From contig NC_059349.1 of NCBI RefSeq assembly GCF_019703515.2, positions 28,951,744 through 29,015,743 on the forward strand: a stretch of DNA of 64,000 bases, given 5' to 3'. Position 1 is the stretch's first letter, and every line of letters starts with the position of its first letter. The notes under the pieces are model-generated. The model was given only the letters and a program-made list of their open reading frames with translations. It was not told where the DNA came from and ran no database searches. The translations under genes were made by a program, and so were the position numbers. Of the stretch, positions 33,245-46,141 are shown one piece after another. Source of the stretch: Myxocyprinus asiaticus. Lineage: Eukaryota; Chordata; Actinopteri; Cypriniformes; Catostomidae.

Positions 33245-33733
33245 TGTCACAGTCTGTCTCCCTCATGTCTTCAAGGACTCTTATTTTGAAGTTTGCCCCT
33301 GCACTACGTTTCCCAGAATTCACTGCCCTAATCACTTCCATCTGTTCATCATTATCCGCACCTGCCTTCCATTCCCTCATTAGTTTCCCTGTGTATATAT
33401 ATACCATCTACTATTGTTCATCATTGGTCAGTCCTTGAAGTTTTACGTTGAGTTATAAAAGTGTTTCTTTGTGATATGTTAGCATGTTGAGCTTTATTGT
33501 TTGTTTCCACTCCAGCGTTTGTTCTACTCCAGCGTTTCTATTAAAAGATTGAAAGATTCTATTCTGCGTCTCTTCCTCTTCCACTCCAGACACCAACGTT
33601 ACTGAAGGACTGACCCACAAAGTATACGAATACACTTACCTGTTCCTCCTAATGTCTTCCTCTACTCCAGCGATCCCACTAATCCTCCTCTCCTACAAAA
33701 CCTCACCTCGGCGAGCACATAACTGAGCATGGA

Positions 33734-34144
33734 GCATCAGAGTTATTCTTGGAGCTGTTCAGGCAGGATCTTCCCCTCTTGGAATACACAACCAAGTTCC
33801 TTCACCTCGCTGCTTCGACATCAATACCGGACATTTACCTCAAGCTTATTTATGGAATGGGATTAAACTTTCACAGACCCACAGCACTTCCAGAGGCGGA
33901 AAATCTTTCCTTGGTGAATTACATCCTAGCCACCCTGAATATCCATTACCCTTCACTTTCATCACATTTGATGGAGATGTTGATTCCTCCCTCCACGCCT
34001 TCTCCAGCGGTTCTGCCCACCTCTCCTCCAGCGGCTCCACTGCCTGACCTAGTCCCTGCCCTGTGGCCACCTCCCAGGCTTCCTGACCCAGTCCTAGCTC
34101 TGTGGCCACCTCCTAGGCCTCCTGATCCAGTCTCCACCCTGTGA
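33734..34144 (+). pseudogene. gag-derived relic with Pro-rich repeats
   Basis: The open frame reads ASELFLELFRQDLPLLEYTTKF without an in-frame ATG; the nearby ATG at 33729 is in another frame. The part LEYTTKFLHLAASTSIPD resembles the LEDYVEDLCTLACQVDF block of the relic at 49649, and both look like the capsid part of fish Ty3/Gypsy gag. From about residue 95 it runs into 13-residue repeats of the form PDPVLALWPPPRP. A TGA at 34142-34144 stops it inside the repeats. No function is claimed. Confidence 0.6.
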
Positions 34145-34386
34145 CCGCCTCCCAGGCCTCCTGACCCAGTCCTGGCATTGTGGCCCCCTCCCAGGCCTCC
34201 TGACTCAGTCCTGGTCCTGTGGCCGCCTCCCAGGTCTCCTGACCTAGTTCCGGCTCTGTGTCCACCTCCCAGGCCTCCCGACTCTATCTCAGTCCTGAGG
34301 CCGCCTCCCAGACCTCCTAACCCAGTCCTGAGGCCACCTCCCAGACCTCTGGACCCAATCCTTACCCTGGGGTCTCCTCCCTGGCC
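34043..34386 (+). repeat. Minisatellite, 39-bp unit, about 9 copies
   Basis: The unit CCTGACCCAGTCCTAGCTCT... is 39 bp, encoding 13 residues in the gag-relic frame. Copies drift by substitutions; one copy near 34318 is shortened. The unit length is divisible by three. Confidence 0.88.
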
Positions 34387-34746
34387 ATCTGGTCATCTTC
34401 CGGGTCCCCTTCCTCACCTGTATCTTCCTGCCCTCTTCAGCCATCTTTGGGGCACCAGGAGTAGCCCCTTATAGGGGGGGTTATGTCACAGTCTGTCTCC
34501 CTCATGTTTCCTAGGATTCTTATTTTGAAGTGTTTCCCCTGGACTGTTTCCCAGTATGCTCTGCCTTCATCACTGCCAACTGTTCCTTATTGTTATCACC
34601 CTCTAGTTTTTGCATTCCTTTTGTCAGTTCTTGTTTGTTGTTGTTTTGAGTTCCCGTTTGTTGTTTCACTGTCATAATTTATATTAAAGCCTGCAAATAG
34701 ATCCTACGTCTCCTGTCTCATCTCAGCAACAATTCCTTATATATTA

Positions 34747-35577
34747 TGTTGGAGAGTAAGGGAATACATGTAACGGGATTACATATTTAAATACAAAAAA
34801 CTGTATTACAATACAGTTACAATTTAAATAATTGGTCATTCGAATACAGTTACATTTGAAATTTATTTTGATTACTGAAGAGATTACTTTGCGTTTTATT
34901 GTCATTTGTTTCATTTAATATTTAGTCCTTTCAGATGGAAAACATTTATACATATAAATGATGAGATCCAAAGTGCATTTGAGTGGCTGTGAAACACTTT
35001 CTTATGATGTGTTACATTCATATGAGCATACAGAGAAGTAAGTTTGGAGCAGAAGAAATAGAAATAAACCTTGTGTAAATTGTCAGCTTTATGCTAAGCT
35101 AAAATGCTATTTCTTGCCATTTTACATGCACTTGTTACCAGGCATGATCATTTGTTTTATCAAGAAAATTCACATTGGATCTTAATTATTTTTCTTTCTA
35201 GTAAGACCTATGATATTAGGGCAAAAATCGTATTCTTGATAATTATTTTTGTATTGCTTTTCTGAAAAATATCTAAACATCCTTAAAACAAGATCAATTT
35301 TATTTATCTTGTTTTAGAAACAACACTGCATAAGATATTTAGGTTTTTCAGAGAATGTATTTTTAACATGTGTATTTTGTCTTACGATACTGGTAGAGTT
35401 TTTATAGTCAAAACAAGTGAAAAAATCTACCAGTGCTGAAGAAGTAATCCAAAGTATTTAGACTTTTTATTTACTGACCTTGAGTAATCTAATGGAATAC
35501 GTTACAAATTATATTTTACAGCATGTATTCTGTAATCTGTGGTGGAATACATTTCAAAAGTAACCCTCCCAACCCTG
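34747..35577. repeat. hAT-like DNA repeat (GGGTTGGG ends), copy 1
   Basis: The right end is AAGTAACCCTCCCAACCCTG (to 35577). The left end is degenerate (GTTGGAGAGTAAGGGAATAC). The body matches the region 46142-51370 outside its insertions, for example TTTTGATTACTGAAGAGATT and CCAGTGCTGAAGAAGTAATC. It is non-coding and flanked by TATATA sequence. Confidence 0.65.

Positions 35578-35629
<52 letters not shown>
35578..35629. repeat. (AT)n microsatellite
   Basis: Alternating AT with one CAT interruption. It supplies the TA target of the adjoining Tc1-type fold-back element. Confidence 0.9.
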
Positions 35630-35631
<2 letters not shown>

Positions 35632-36497
35632 GATCAGCCACAACATTAAAACCACCTGCCTAATATTGCGTATGTCTCCCTCCTGCCACCAAAACAGCAC
35701 CAACCCGCATCTCAGAATAGCATTCTGAGATGATATTCTTCTCACCCCAATTGTACAGAGCGGTTATCTGAGTTACCATAGACTTTGTCAGTTCGAACCA
35801 GTCTCGCCATTCTCTGTTGAACTTTCTCATCAACAAGGCATTTCCATCCACAGAACTGCCGCTCACTGGATGTTTTTTTGTTTTTTTTCACTACTCTCAG
35901 TAATCTCTAGAGACTGTTGTGTGTGAAAATACCTGGAAATCAGCAGTTACAGAAATACTCAAACCAGCCCATCTGACACCAACAATCATGCCACGGTCCA
36001 TATCATTGAGATCACATTTTTTTCCCTATTCTGAAGGTTGATGTGAACATTAACTGAAGCTCCTGACCTGTATCTGTGTGATTTTATGCACTGCACTGCT
36101 GCCACACGAATTGGCTGATTAGATAATCGCATGGATGATTTTTGGTGTCAGATGGGCTGGTTTCAGTATTTCTGTAACAGCTGATCTCCTGGGATTTTCA
36201 CACACAACAGTCTCTAGAATTTACTCAGAATTGTGCCAAAAACAAAAAACATCCAGTGAGCGGCAGTCCTGTGGACGGAAATGCCTTGTTGATGAGAGAG
36301 GTCAAAAGAGAATGGCCAGACTGGTTCAAACTGACAAAGTCTACGGTAACTCAGATAACTGCTCTGTACAATTGTGGTGAGAAGAATAGCATCCTAGAAT
36401 GCTATTCTGAGATGTGGCAGGTTGGCACTGTTTTGGCGGCACAAGGGGGACCTACGCAATATTAGGCAGGTGGTTTTAATGTTGTGGCTGATCGGTG
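35630..36497. mobile_element. Tc1-type fold-back element
   Basis: The two arms (about 35630-35990 and 36140-36497) are long inverted copies. Their tips read CCGATCAGCCACAACATTAA and its inverse, GTTGTGGCTGATCGGTG, with TA dinucleotides outside. Each arm carries transposase-derived sequence, so the element is made of two inverted transposase 5' parts around a short spacer. It cannot encode a full transposase. Confidence 0.8.
36135..36380 (+). pseudogene. Tc1-like transposase N-terminal (DNA-binding) fragment
   Basis: The 81-codon open frame starts at ATG 36135. GFSISVTADLLGFSHTTVSR looks like the first helix-turn-helix of a Tc1-type transposase, the part that recognises the terminal repeats. 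KQKTSSERQ, GRKCLVDERGQKRMARLV follows, the linker and second helix-turn-helix. The frame then drifts, and the DDE catalytic domain is absent. The mirror arm at 35660-35866 encodes the same region on the minus strand in a decayed form. Confidence 0.7.
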
Positions 36498-36522
36498 TAT
36501 ATATATATATATATATATATAC
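36498..36522. repeat. (AT)n microsatellite
   Basis: Short alternating TA run at the right edge of the fold-back element. Confidence 0.85.
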
Positions 36523-38812
36523 AGTACACAAAATACATAAAAAAAGAACAAATACATCCCAATTATTGCATACAGTATTCCAAGTTCTCACTTTTTAATT
36601 ATTCAATAGTTGCCTATATTAAATTGTAAAAGTATTTAATATTAAGCTTTGAAATTAAATTAACATAAAAGTTTTTATATTTTAAATAAAGTTTTTAAGC
36701 TTTAAAATTATTAAGCCTGTGTGTCCTTGTTGTGGACCTATGAATTCACTTACACATTGATATTTCAGCTGTTTTATATTTTTATCACATTTAGAATCTA
36801 TTTCCTGCAGTCCTCATGAGCTCTTGCAGCGGCAGGATTTACTGGCATTACATAGTCAACAAAGATTAAATATTGGATATAACTTTACACAGACAAGGTT
36901 ATTAAGTGATTCTATAGCACTAGAGTCATGCTAATGTATTATGTTTAAGTCTTGTTTTAAACAGTGTGTGTTTTAATGATTTGTGAACTGGCTCTGGGAC
37001 TAGTTTACATTGTAAGTGCCTTATTAAACACACAATTTATGCTTCAAGTCAAAATATTTTATAAGTAACATTATGCCACAGACACTGTCATTAGACCTTC
37101 ACCTGTATTGAACCCTGGAAATGTCTTTAAATTGTCTACTTTTGTGTTCCACAGAAGAAAGAAAGTAATTCAGAACAACACTGGAACAATAAGGGTAAGT
37201 AAAAGATGACAGAACTTTCATTTATGGATGTCCTTTTTTAAGCATTTGTTAAATATAAATATTGACTGTTACTTCAAAGATAAACTTTTATTTGCACCCA
37301 AGCCAGAAATTAGACTTGAAATTCACATGTTCCCATTGGTGGAAATGGCCGAGATTCACTGGGGGGACCCTAATGGGGTGGAGGGGGTGAAAGGTCACTG
37401 AACAACATTCATGAATTATATGTGCATAAAACACCTTTCATTCAACAGAATTTGTGCTTAGAGAATTACCTGTGCAATTCCATCCAAATTAAAGATATAA
37501 TGTGCAGGAACCTACACATGGGGTGCAGTCACACAAACCTTTTAAATACATGTGTTAAAGGTTAAAGAAAACTGCAGAATGTTTTAGACCTCTCAGTTTA
37601 GTGCATTGTTATACGCATGTAAAGTTGTAGGGAAGAGGGAGGATGCAGTTGACACTGATTAAAGAAAGAGGAGACAGGAGTTTCTTTTCGAACTGTATTG
37701 ACAGTAGCATAAATCATGTGAAAATATAATCATCAGTGCATTGCAAGGAGCACTAGAGTTTGCAAACTACAGAAGATGAAAATTATGCAACCATGCATTT
37801 TCTTTATGGCTATGGAGAGCATTAGAACAAACACTTGACTGGTCAGTGTAATAAAAAAATAAAATGGTATAGTAAAGTCCATTGTGGTTTGATAATCTGC
37901 ATTAATGTCAGCTAAAAAGCATAATTACATATATTGACATACATCGTTTTTATTTACAATACACATTTAGGCTAACATAACTATGGATATAATGCTTAGT
38001 AAGCTATAATAGTAAAATAACTTTTAAAATAGTCTCAGTAGTGATGCACCGAAATGAAAACATCTAAACACATTTTTCCTAACAAAAAAATAAATAAAAA
38101 ATAGCCAAATCTACTGGAAATTTTTCCTTTTCCCGCATAATGAATGAGTGTGGGTAATTTGTGTAAGCCATGCTAAACCAAGCCCCCAGCATATGATGAA
38201 GCACCTAGACTCAGTCAACTTACCTGAAGTAAATTCTCATTCTGAGCCTGAGGTGATGTGAGGACGCAGAGTCGCACACTGACAGAGATGCATTCCCATT
38301 GGCTGCATGCATTACATAATTTCTATCCATTCACTTAAGTCAACACAACACAAGTTACGCAACCACAGACGCAATAGATCCCACTACATTTATGTGCGTA
38401 ACTCGCATAGCTTTCGTAGGCTATTGAGTGGATAAAGGATAAAAAAAAATGTATAGCTCTGCATGATCCCCTTAAGCGGTACAGCAGTGTATGGATGCTG
38501 GGAGATGACTGACGTGTTGAAGCTGGAGCTTGATCACAAAGAGAGGACCTTCAAGGTGAGCAGAGAAAATAGAAGCGAGCCATTTTGCACAACAGCGAAG
38601 ATACGTGGCTTTAAACAGCTAGTATGAAGGGAGAATTCACAATAAGGCAGATGAGTTTCCTTTTCAAGGATAAGAGGTTGAAATACTCACTGGGCAATAA
38701 AGAGGAACTCTATGGAAAAAAGAAATAAATCAAATTATAAATTTTGCACACTGGCTTGTACTCCCACAATGGCATTTTGAGCTTTATATGGGAGCCTGAA
38801 GAGGATTCTATT
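36523..38812. other. Non-coding stretch
   Basis: AT-rich. One arm of the palindromic MITE family is seen at about 37135-37240 (GTTCCACAGAAGAAAGAAAG, then GGGTAAGTAAAAGATGACAG). No other repeats or coding signals are recognised. Confidence 0.45.
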
Positions 38813-39079
38813 AACACCACATTATTTTTATTTATTTTTTTGTGATAAAATTTTTATTGTTACAGAATGTTAATGTACAGAGATCAAAAGTAAGAAATAA
38901 ACATCATTCTGAACACTTTTTCCCTAGATTACCCTCCCACATCCCGAAGGCGACCATACCCCCCATCCCCATCTCCCAGAAGTACATTCAGAGCATACAT
39001 AAATAGACTTAGAAGAGTGCAAATCAAAATCCAAATACAATAAATAAAGATATAAAAGTAGGAACATGAGACATAGATC

Positions 39080-42000
39080 TTACAACCGCTCCTTAATTTT
39101 TTTAATTGCATCTAGCCATGTTAAGGTAGTCCTCTGAGAGGCGCCATGTAACCTTGCCACTGAGAGCTCCATATTCGCAATGTCCAAGAAAGAATGCATC
39201 CATTGAGTCCACGCTAGAGAATGTGGAGGTTTCCAGTGCAAGGCAAGCATTTTCTTAACAGCAGTAAGTCCACAGAGAAACAACTTTTTCTGCGCTAAAG
39301 AGAGAGTGTAAGAGGAATCATCACTTAGAAGCAAAAGTCTCGGACAGCATGATACCTCAAACTCCAAAATGTCCTTCAGCATCGTGGAAACCTGTCTCCA
39401 AAACTCGCTGACTTCAGGGCAATCCCAAAACCTGTGCATATATGTGCCTATGCACCCACTTGAGCAAAAGTTACATGTAGGAGAAGTGGAAAGCTTCATT
39501 AAATGACACTTCCTGGGAGTGAGATACATCCTATGAATCATCTTGAAATGGATCAATTGATGATTAGGGTTTTTAGAGACATGTGGTTGAGGTTAGCTCA
39601 TATTGAGTCCCAATATATGTCATTACTGTCTTCTGAGCCAATCCCATAAATACCTCTGTACCAAACGTCTACAACTGGTAACTTTTTATAAGAAGCCTCC
39701 AAAAACAACAGGTACAGCAACGAAACCATACCCCTTGTACTTCCACATGAAGTAAGCAACTTATGCAAAAAGACAGGAAATACTAGAGCCCCAAGGAACC
39801 CCATATGCACACATGGCAGATCTCAGGCGCAGATAAAAGAAAAATGAAGTGCCTGGAAAATTATACAAGATACAGCAGAGTCAAGATTCAACCATACCGT
39901 AAGAGGTCGTAATGTAAAAGCCCAATGGTAAAGCCTAAAGTCCGTAAGTGCAAGTCCACCAGCATCCTTGAAACGCTGTAATGTTGAATACTTTATACGG
40001 GGGGACTTGCCGTTCCATATGAACTTGGAAACTAATCTTTGCAATTTAGACCAGAAATCTAAAGGTGGTGACTGAGGTATCATAGCAGAAAAAAAAAATT
40101 AATGCGAGGCAAAATATCCATTTTGATGACAGAAATTTGAGCTTGTAAAGATAAAGGCAGTGTTGACCAACGAGTCAAGTCCATCTCTACACGATTATAT
40201 ATACCCTGGAAATTTTTCAGAGCTATTGTGTGCAGAGACGGAAATATATCCACACCCAAACATCTAAAGCTGGTTACTATCGGTATAAAAGATGGCAAAA
40301 CCGACTTAGAGGATGAAGTATTTTAGTGCATTAATGAAGATTTGTTCCAATTAATCTTATACCCAGAGAATTGGTTAAAACAGTTAAATACTGACAAAAT
40401 ATGATGAATAGACTCAGTTGTATCACTTACATCTAAAAGAATGTTATCTGCATATAACAAAATTCTGTGAGAAGTGTTACTAAATGTGATAGGACTAACA
40501 AAAGAATGTTGACGAATTTTCTGTGCAAGAGGTTCAAGAAAGAGTGCAAACAATAGTGGCGAGAGAGGGCATCCCTGACAAATCACACATAATATAAAAT
40601 TTTTTGGAGAGGCGATGCCCCCTGTCATGACCACAGTGGAAGGATTGGCGTATAATACTTTAACCATATTAATATAATCTCTGCCTAAACCAAGGCGCTC
40701 CAATACTGACCAAAGGTAATGCCATTCAAGCCGGTCAAAGTCTTTCTCAGCATCAAAAGACAAAGCTGCACATGGTATGTCCATTCCACTGGTCACGTGT
40801 ATAATATGCAATAACCGGCGAACATTATCGGCGGCAAGATGAGATTTAATGAAACCAGTCTGATCGTTATGCACCAATTTATTCATGAATGCATCTAAAC
40901 GGGAGGCCAAAACTTTGGCAAACAGTTTCACATCACTGTTTAAAAGAGACAATGGTCTATAATTCCCACACTGAGTCAAGTCTTTATTAGGCTTGGGTAA
41001 CACAGAAATAATGGCCATATTAGCACTATTATTAAAAGAACCCACCTGAATAGAATAATGAATCATATTCAACAGAGGCTGTCCCAGCTCATCCCAGAAA
41101 GAAAGGTATAGTTCAGGTGGGATTCCATCCCATCCCAGAGACTTACCCCTCTTCATACGTACAAGAGCATCCTTTAACTCATCTAATGAAATAGGAGCAT
41201 TTAAAGATGTAGCCTCTGCTTCCGAGAGACATGTAAGAGTTAAATCTTGAAAAGGATTTGTCGCATAAAGTTTTACTGGAGACTAAATCCGACCTATATA
41301 AATTCTGATAAAAATATTTAAACACCCTATTTATACCTTTAGGTTCACTTATCAAGCTATTAGGAGATTGAATTGCCATAATATTTGAATACTTTTCACC
41401 ATTCCTTAATCTAAGTGCTAAAAGGTGACTTGGCTTAGTACCATTGAAGTAATAAGTTCTTCTAACTTTGTGCATTAAAAACTCAGCTCTATGCCGTAAC
41501 AGTGATTTAAGTTCTGTACGCATCACCTTTATTTCTTTCTGAACATCTTCAGAGTGACAAATTTGCTGACAATTCTCCAGCCTGTTTAATTTTGTCTCGA
41601 GTGCGCCTATTTCCTTCAATCTAGACTTATTTAATTGGGATGCAAAAGAAATAGAAGAAGACCTTTTGCAACCCTTGATAGCTTCCCAGAGAAAGCGGGG
41701 ATCGTCCATCATTTATCTCTATAAACCAACTCAACTCTTTTTTGAGCATTGCACAGAAATCTTTATTTTGTAACAGTGTGGTATTAAAACGCCAACGTGA
41801 TGCTCTAGTAGGTTCAGATACAAGAGAGATTTTAGCTGAGACCACACTATGATCAGATAAAGGGCATGACTTTATATCAACACTGTGTTATTCTGAGTAT
41901 GCAGCATGAGATATAAGAATATAATCCAGCCTAGAATAACTTTTATGTCTGGCAGAGTAGAAGGTGTACTGTATATCTGTAGGGTGAAAAATGCGATATA

Positions 42001-42544
42001 CATCAATTAGACTAAGATCAGACATAAATTTACGTAATTCAATAGATAATAAAGATTGCGTTGGATAATTCTGCATGCACGAACGATCAAGAGAAACATC
42101 AACTACTGCATTCATATCTGCACCGATGATAAGAAAACAATCTTGTATGCGCAGTAAAGTTGTAGTGAGGACGGAAAGAAAATTTGGATCAAAATGAGAA
42201 GGGGCATAAATTGATATAAATGCAAAATTCATTCCCGCAATAACTGTTTTAATGTATGATACTCTGCCTTCCTCACAGCTATATCTTTCTAGAATGTTAA
42301 ATGAAAGCTTTCGTTTTAACATGACCAAAGTACCCCTTGATTTACTATCCAATGAGGATGAGGCGGCTACAAAATAAAACTTGTTAGAAAACCTTTGAAC
42401 ATCTGACTTTCTTAAATGTGATTCTTGGATAAATGCCAAATCAACCTGCTGCCTATGTAAGTAATCCAGACAGGCAGTACGTTTAATGGGACCATTCATC
42501 CCATTTGCATTCCAGCTAACTATGTGAAGCATTTCTGTAGCCAT
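39080..42544 (-). pseudogene. LINE ORF2: endonuclease, reverse transcriptase, C-terminal zinc motif
   Basis: ATG at 42544 (MATEMLHIVSWNANGMNG). The apurinic-type endonuclease domain (42544-41888) shows IVSWNANG, FIQESHL, ISIYAPS, IGADMNAV and SRLDYILIS, which nick the target DNA. A linker follows in other frames (41845-41179). RT (41156-40323) shows [44 protein letters not shown] and [18 protein letters not shown]. The palm motif reads [11 protein letters not shown]: the second Asp of YADD is Asn. A C-terminal CNFC...HRFWDC motif lies at about 39470-39410. Several frame breaks lie between the parts. Confidence 0.9.
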
Positions 42545-43015
42545 AAATTAGCTATAGAATAACATAAAGAGACCAAGAAAACAATTAACTGGGCATAAAA
42601 CAATAAACAGAATGCACCACAGAAATATACACTCTACACAAAGGGAGAAATACCCACCCACCCTGGTCGCCACAACCCAAGAGAACACCCAATTACCCAC
42701 AAAAAAAACATCTCTAACAGAACATCCACTAAAAAAGGGAAATAATAAAAAAAAGAAAGAAAAACAATCGGGTGAACCATTAACCACCTTATGGAAAACG
42801 TGACCCCGAGAAGGGCAGCAGACACAATGTTACCACTCCCCACTCATTATTAACATGTTAATGATCAAAATTAGCAATTAACAAAATCAACAGAGAAGCT
42901 TACACTAAAAGGCAAATTGTGACATTTCGTTTACGCTAGACAATCAATCTATAAGAATAAACAAATGAAGAAAGAGAGGAAGGAAAACCTCTAGGGCAGT
43001 AAAAGTAATGTCACT

Positions 43016-43752
43016 TTACCCTTCCTCATTCTCCTGTGTGGCCAAACCACTCAGAAAATCTTCAACCTCCAAAGGGGACTTGAAAATGTGCTGAGCCGAA
43101 CCTCGCGTTAACTTCAGCTGTGCGGGGTACATCAAAAAGGTCTGAAAGCCCATTTTCTGAGACTTGTTAGTTACCTCCATGAAGGAATGCCGCCGGTTGA
43201 TAGTGAAAGCACTATAGTCCGCGGCAAATCTGATGTCTTCCCATCCACCTTGATTGGAGATTTTCTGGAAGCTCGGAGAATTGAACCACAATCAGTAATG
43301 TAGCATCTTCATAATGACCATGCGAGGCCTGCCAGAGTTGTTGGGAGGGCCGATGCGATGAACTCTCATGATCTTCGGTTTAGCATCGGCCAATGAAGGG
43401 AACAATACAGGTAAAGATCCCGAGATGTATGCCGTGAGATTCGTGGCTTTCACGCCTTCCGGGAGATTCATAATACGAACATTATCCCTGCGCTCCGGTC
43501 ATCCAAATTAGCCATCTTTTCCTCAAAGGTCATCAATCTGGCAGCAGATTTGTCATAATTTTTCTCCACTTTGCCGACCCGGCTGCTCAGACTGGAATAT
43601 CGATCATGCAGTTCTCTCACCCCATTAGAGTAGCTGGAAAGCTCCGACTGAATATTATCTAGTCTGTCTTGCAAAGTTTTAAACTGTGCTTCAATAAACT
43701 GCTGCTGTTTCTCCACAGCAGAAGCGATCATGGCGGCGAGCGACTCCTCCAT
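43016..43752 (-). pseudogene. LINE ORF1: coiled-coil RNA-binding protein
   Basis: ATG at 43752 (MEESLAAMIASAVEKQQQF). Residues 1-90 form a heptad-rich coiled coil (FKTLQDRLDNIQSEL, SLSSRVGKVEKNY), as in L1 ORF1p, which trimerises and coats the RNA. After a frame break near 43490, an RRM-like part is readable (DNVRIMNLPEG; RPRMVIMKML). The C-terminal domain follows at 43291-43016 (IRFAADYSAFTINRRHSFMEV). An in-frame stop near 43290 separates the last two parts. Confidence 0.78.
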
Positions 43753-43960
43753 CTTATCCGCCTCGTGAGCTTGATCACGCTGCGTTTCCTTGACGAGAAG
43801 ACATGCTATCGATGCCCAATGTCAAAACATAAAACAAAATGTTGAGCAACTAGCGAAAAAGCTTAGATATATAAATGAAAATTGAGTAGGTTTGGCGGAG
43901 TCACAACATTATGCTGCCATCATGCTCACAGGTCACGTGACCCCAACACCACATTATTTT

Positions 43961-46141
43961 GACAAATATTTACAGATAAGTATTTGTCTCTTTGGACATT
44001 CAACTCTGTTGCCTTATCAAAGAGAATCTTACAATTTCACCAGTACACAACTTTCAGAAGTACTTGCTCCATGTACTAGTTCTTGGTGATGAAAGTGCAA
44101 CTGTGGGTTGATATTGACAAGTTTCTTGAGCTATGTTAGATTAAAGCAAAAACTGGGCATCCAGCTCTGTCTCTACAGTGCAAGTTGAACTTCAGGAAAA
44201 CATCCCTGAAAGGAGCTTCTACAGGGGCATGAATCTGAATTATATCCACGCTTTGATATCAGCAGGCTTGGGTTCTGCATCAGAGGCCTTTCCATCTTGC
44301 ACCATCAGCCATTGCTTTGATTTGCACAACAGAGAGCACTGTAGATTTCCCACCTATAGCAGTCTTCACGCATGAAGTCTTTTGATGCATTCATTTACTA
44401 TATGCTACTTCATATTGCATAGTTTTATGATATCATGGATTACAGTTTTCCTGGGACTGCTTTAAGACATGTTTATTATTTACATCACAGAAATGTGTTG
44501 AATAATGGATGAGGACACAGAAGGATTTCAAATAAATTGCTAGAAAGAGAGCAGCTCAAATGCATTGTATTATGTTAACAATTTTAAAGAATGCTTGAGA
44601 ATTGTGGTTATTGAATGTGATTTATATAACAGACAGACATGTAAGATCTGTAACATTGATTTCCCAATGTAGCACTTGTCCATTATATTATAAAGTAACT
44701 TTAATGATTCAGGTTCTCATTAGCATGACATTAGTCTGCTTACTGAGCAAGAAGGGAAAAAGTAAATGATTTAGCATCTGTTTTATACAGAAACTAAACA
44801 GACATTAACCACTACCAAGGTTATCTGTAGTATAACCAAATTACGGAAAACTGCCATATGGTCCTTTATCATATTGCACAGGTCACACTTCCCCTTCTTT
44901 GTTTCCCATTTGAATGCAGTCCCTGCTGATAAAACCATCTTAAACCAGCCTAAGTTGGTCTTAGCTGGCTTCCCAGCCTAGTCAGGCTGGTGTGTTGGCT
45001 GGTTTTAGAAGGGTTTTCAATACTTTTTAAGTTGGACTACCAGCTGAGCACCAATTTGGCCAGACTGGGAGAACAGCTAAGACCAGCAAACCAACTTAGG
45101 TTGGTCAAATGTTTTTTTTATTTTTTTTATTTATTTATTTTTTTAAACACAGGCAATAATTACAAGTTAAGCAGATAGACCAAATATTGACAGCTGTGCA
45201 TGCCTTTTGGCGCAATCTTTACCTCACTGTTATCTTTTGCTGACGTTGCCTTCCTTGGCATGTCTGGTCTCCTGATAGCTCAACAATAGACAGTGGCATT
45301 TTTTCCTTGTAATGATACTTATTATACACCCATGCATATGACCCGCTTTATCAGATAAAGAGAGGCTAGTCTGATCTTTCACAGCGGTAATTTTTTTTTT
45401 TACACAAAAAGTGTCATCAGTCCAGCCTTTATATGCTGCCAGGTACCCTTCCCCCTTTTAGGCAACTCAAGTTTTCTTCCATTATCATGGGGGAATGAAT
45501 GTTTTGATATGTAAATGATTTAATTAATTATACTTATCCTTTGGTTCTTTTGAAAAAGAAAGCTGAGAGGTTGAATGGGCTCTATTATGTCTTTCCTCAA
45601 ATCTCATTCAAAAGACCCTATATTGCTAAAATTAGTTTGCTGCCGTAAGTGACACTTGAAAATTTCAACTGTTGCCTTTCATCTTTTGAAGTTAAATATG
45701 TGATGGCATTCAATATTTTTTTCCTTTGTGAGTGAATATATTCTATTGTTTTGCCTATTAAAAAGATGCTAAAAGTCATACAGGCTGGTGCGGTATAGAC
45801 TCTTGTCTAGTGCTTGGTGGGTTGTGACAGTTTGACTCACAAAGTAAACAGTGACAGGCATTAAGACTAAAGCTGTGCAACAAATAATTACTAATCTGAA
45901 CTCCACAACATCAGATCGCACCAGTATTTGAGAAAGCTGCTTTGTGAGAAAACATATTCCCATCTTTCTGTTTAGAGAATGGCTTCACTCCAGCCCACAT
46001 TGTTTCTCTACAAAAAACCAGATAATCACAGTTTACTGTTGTTTACATTAGAACAATACAATCAACTATGACATATTAAGTCAATTACGGTACATAGATG
46101 CGGTTGTTGGATAATATTACCAGGTCACCATAATGAGTGTA
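43961..46141. other. Non-coding stretch with one short inverted-repeat element
   Basis: At 44926-45108, the blocks AAACCAGCCTAAGTTGGTCTTAGCTGGC and the later inverse CTAAGACCAGCAAACCAACTTAG form a short palindromic repeat. The remainder has oligo-T runs at 45113-45143 and no recognised coding sequence. Confidence 0.55.

Larger units (their letters stand above)
33245..34735 (+). mobile_element. Non-autonomous LTR retrotransposon 1
   Basis: Two related LTR-like sequences begin TGTCACAGTCTGTCTCCCTC at 33245 and 34484. The second is preceded by a purine tract (ATAGGGGGGG, 34471-34480). The first ends near CAACGTTAC (about 33600) and is followed by TGAAGGACTGACC, resembling the leader of the chromovirus at 9.1 kb. 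Inside there is only a gag-like piece and a 39-bp minisatellite, with no pol. The right end and target duplication are uncertain. Confidence 0.72.
38829..43944 (-). mobile_element. L1/Tx1-type LINE, nearly full length
   Basis: The minus-strand element has ORF1 then ORF2. A 16-bp target duplication, AACACCACATTATTTT, lies at 38813-38828 and 43945-43960. The 3' end (38829-38850) is A-rich with AAATAAA-like units. The 5' end starts GGGGTCACGTGACC. The endonuclease, RT and C-terminal Cys/His motif are of the L1/Tx1 kind. A long target duplication and the presence of ORF1 indicate insertion of a full-length copy. Frameshifts and stops now break both ORFs. Confidence 0.9.

Noticed and set aside
42548..42843. 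Hydrophobic open frames between LINE ORF1 and ORF2
   Set aside because: They sit in the inter-ORF region on low-complexity sequence. The membrane-like character comes from T-rich codons.
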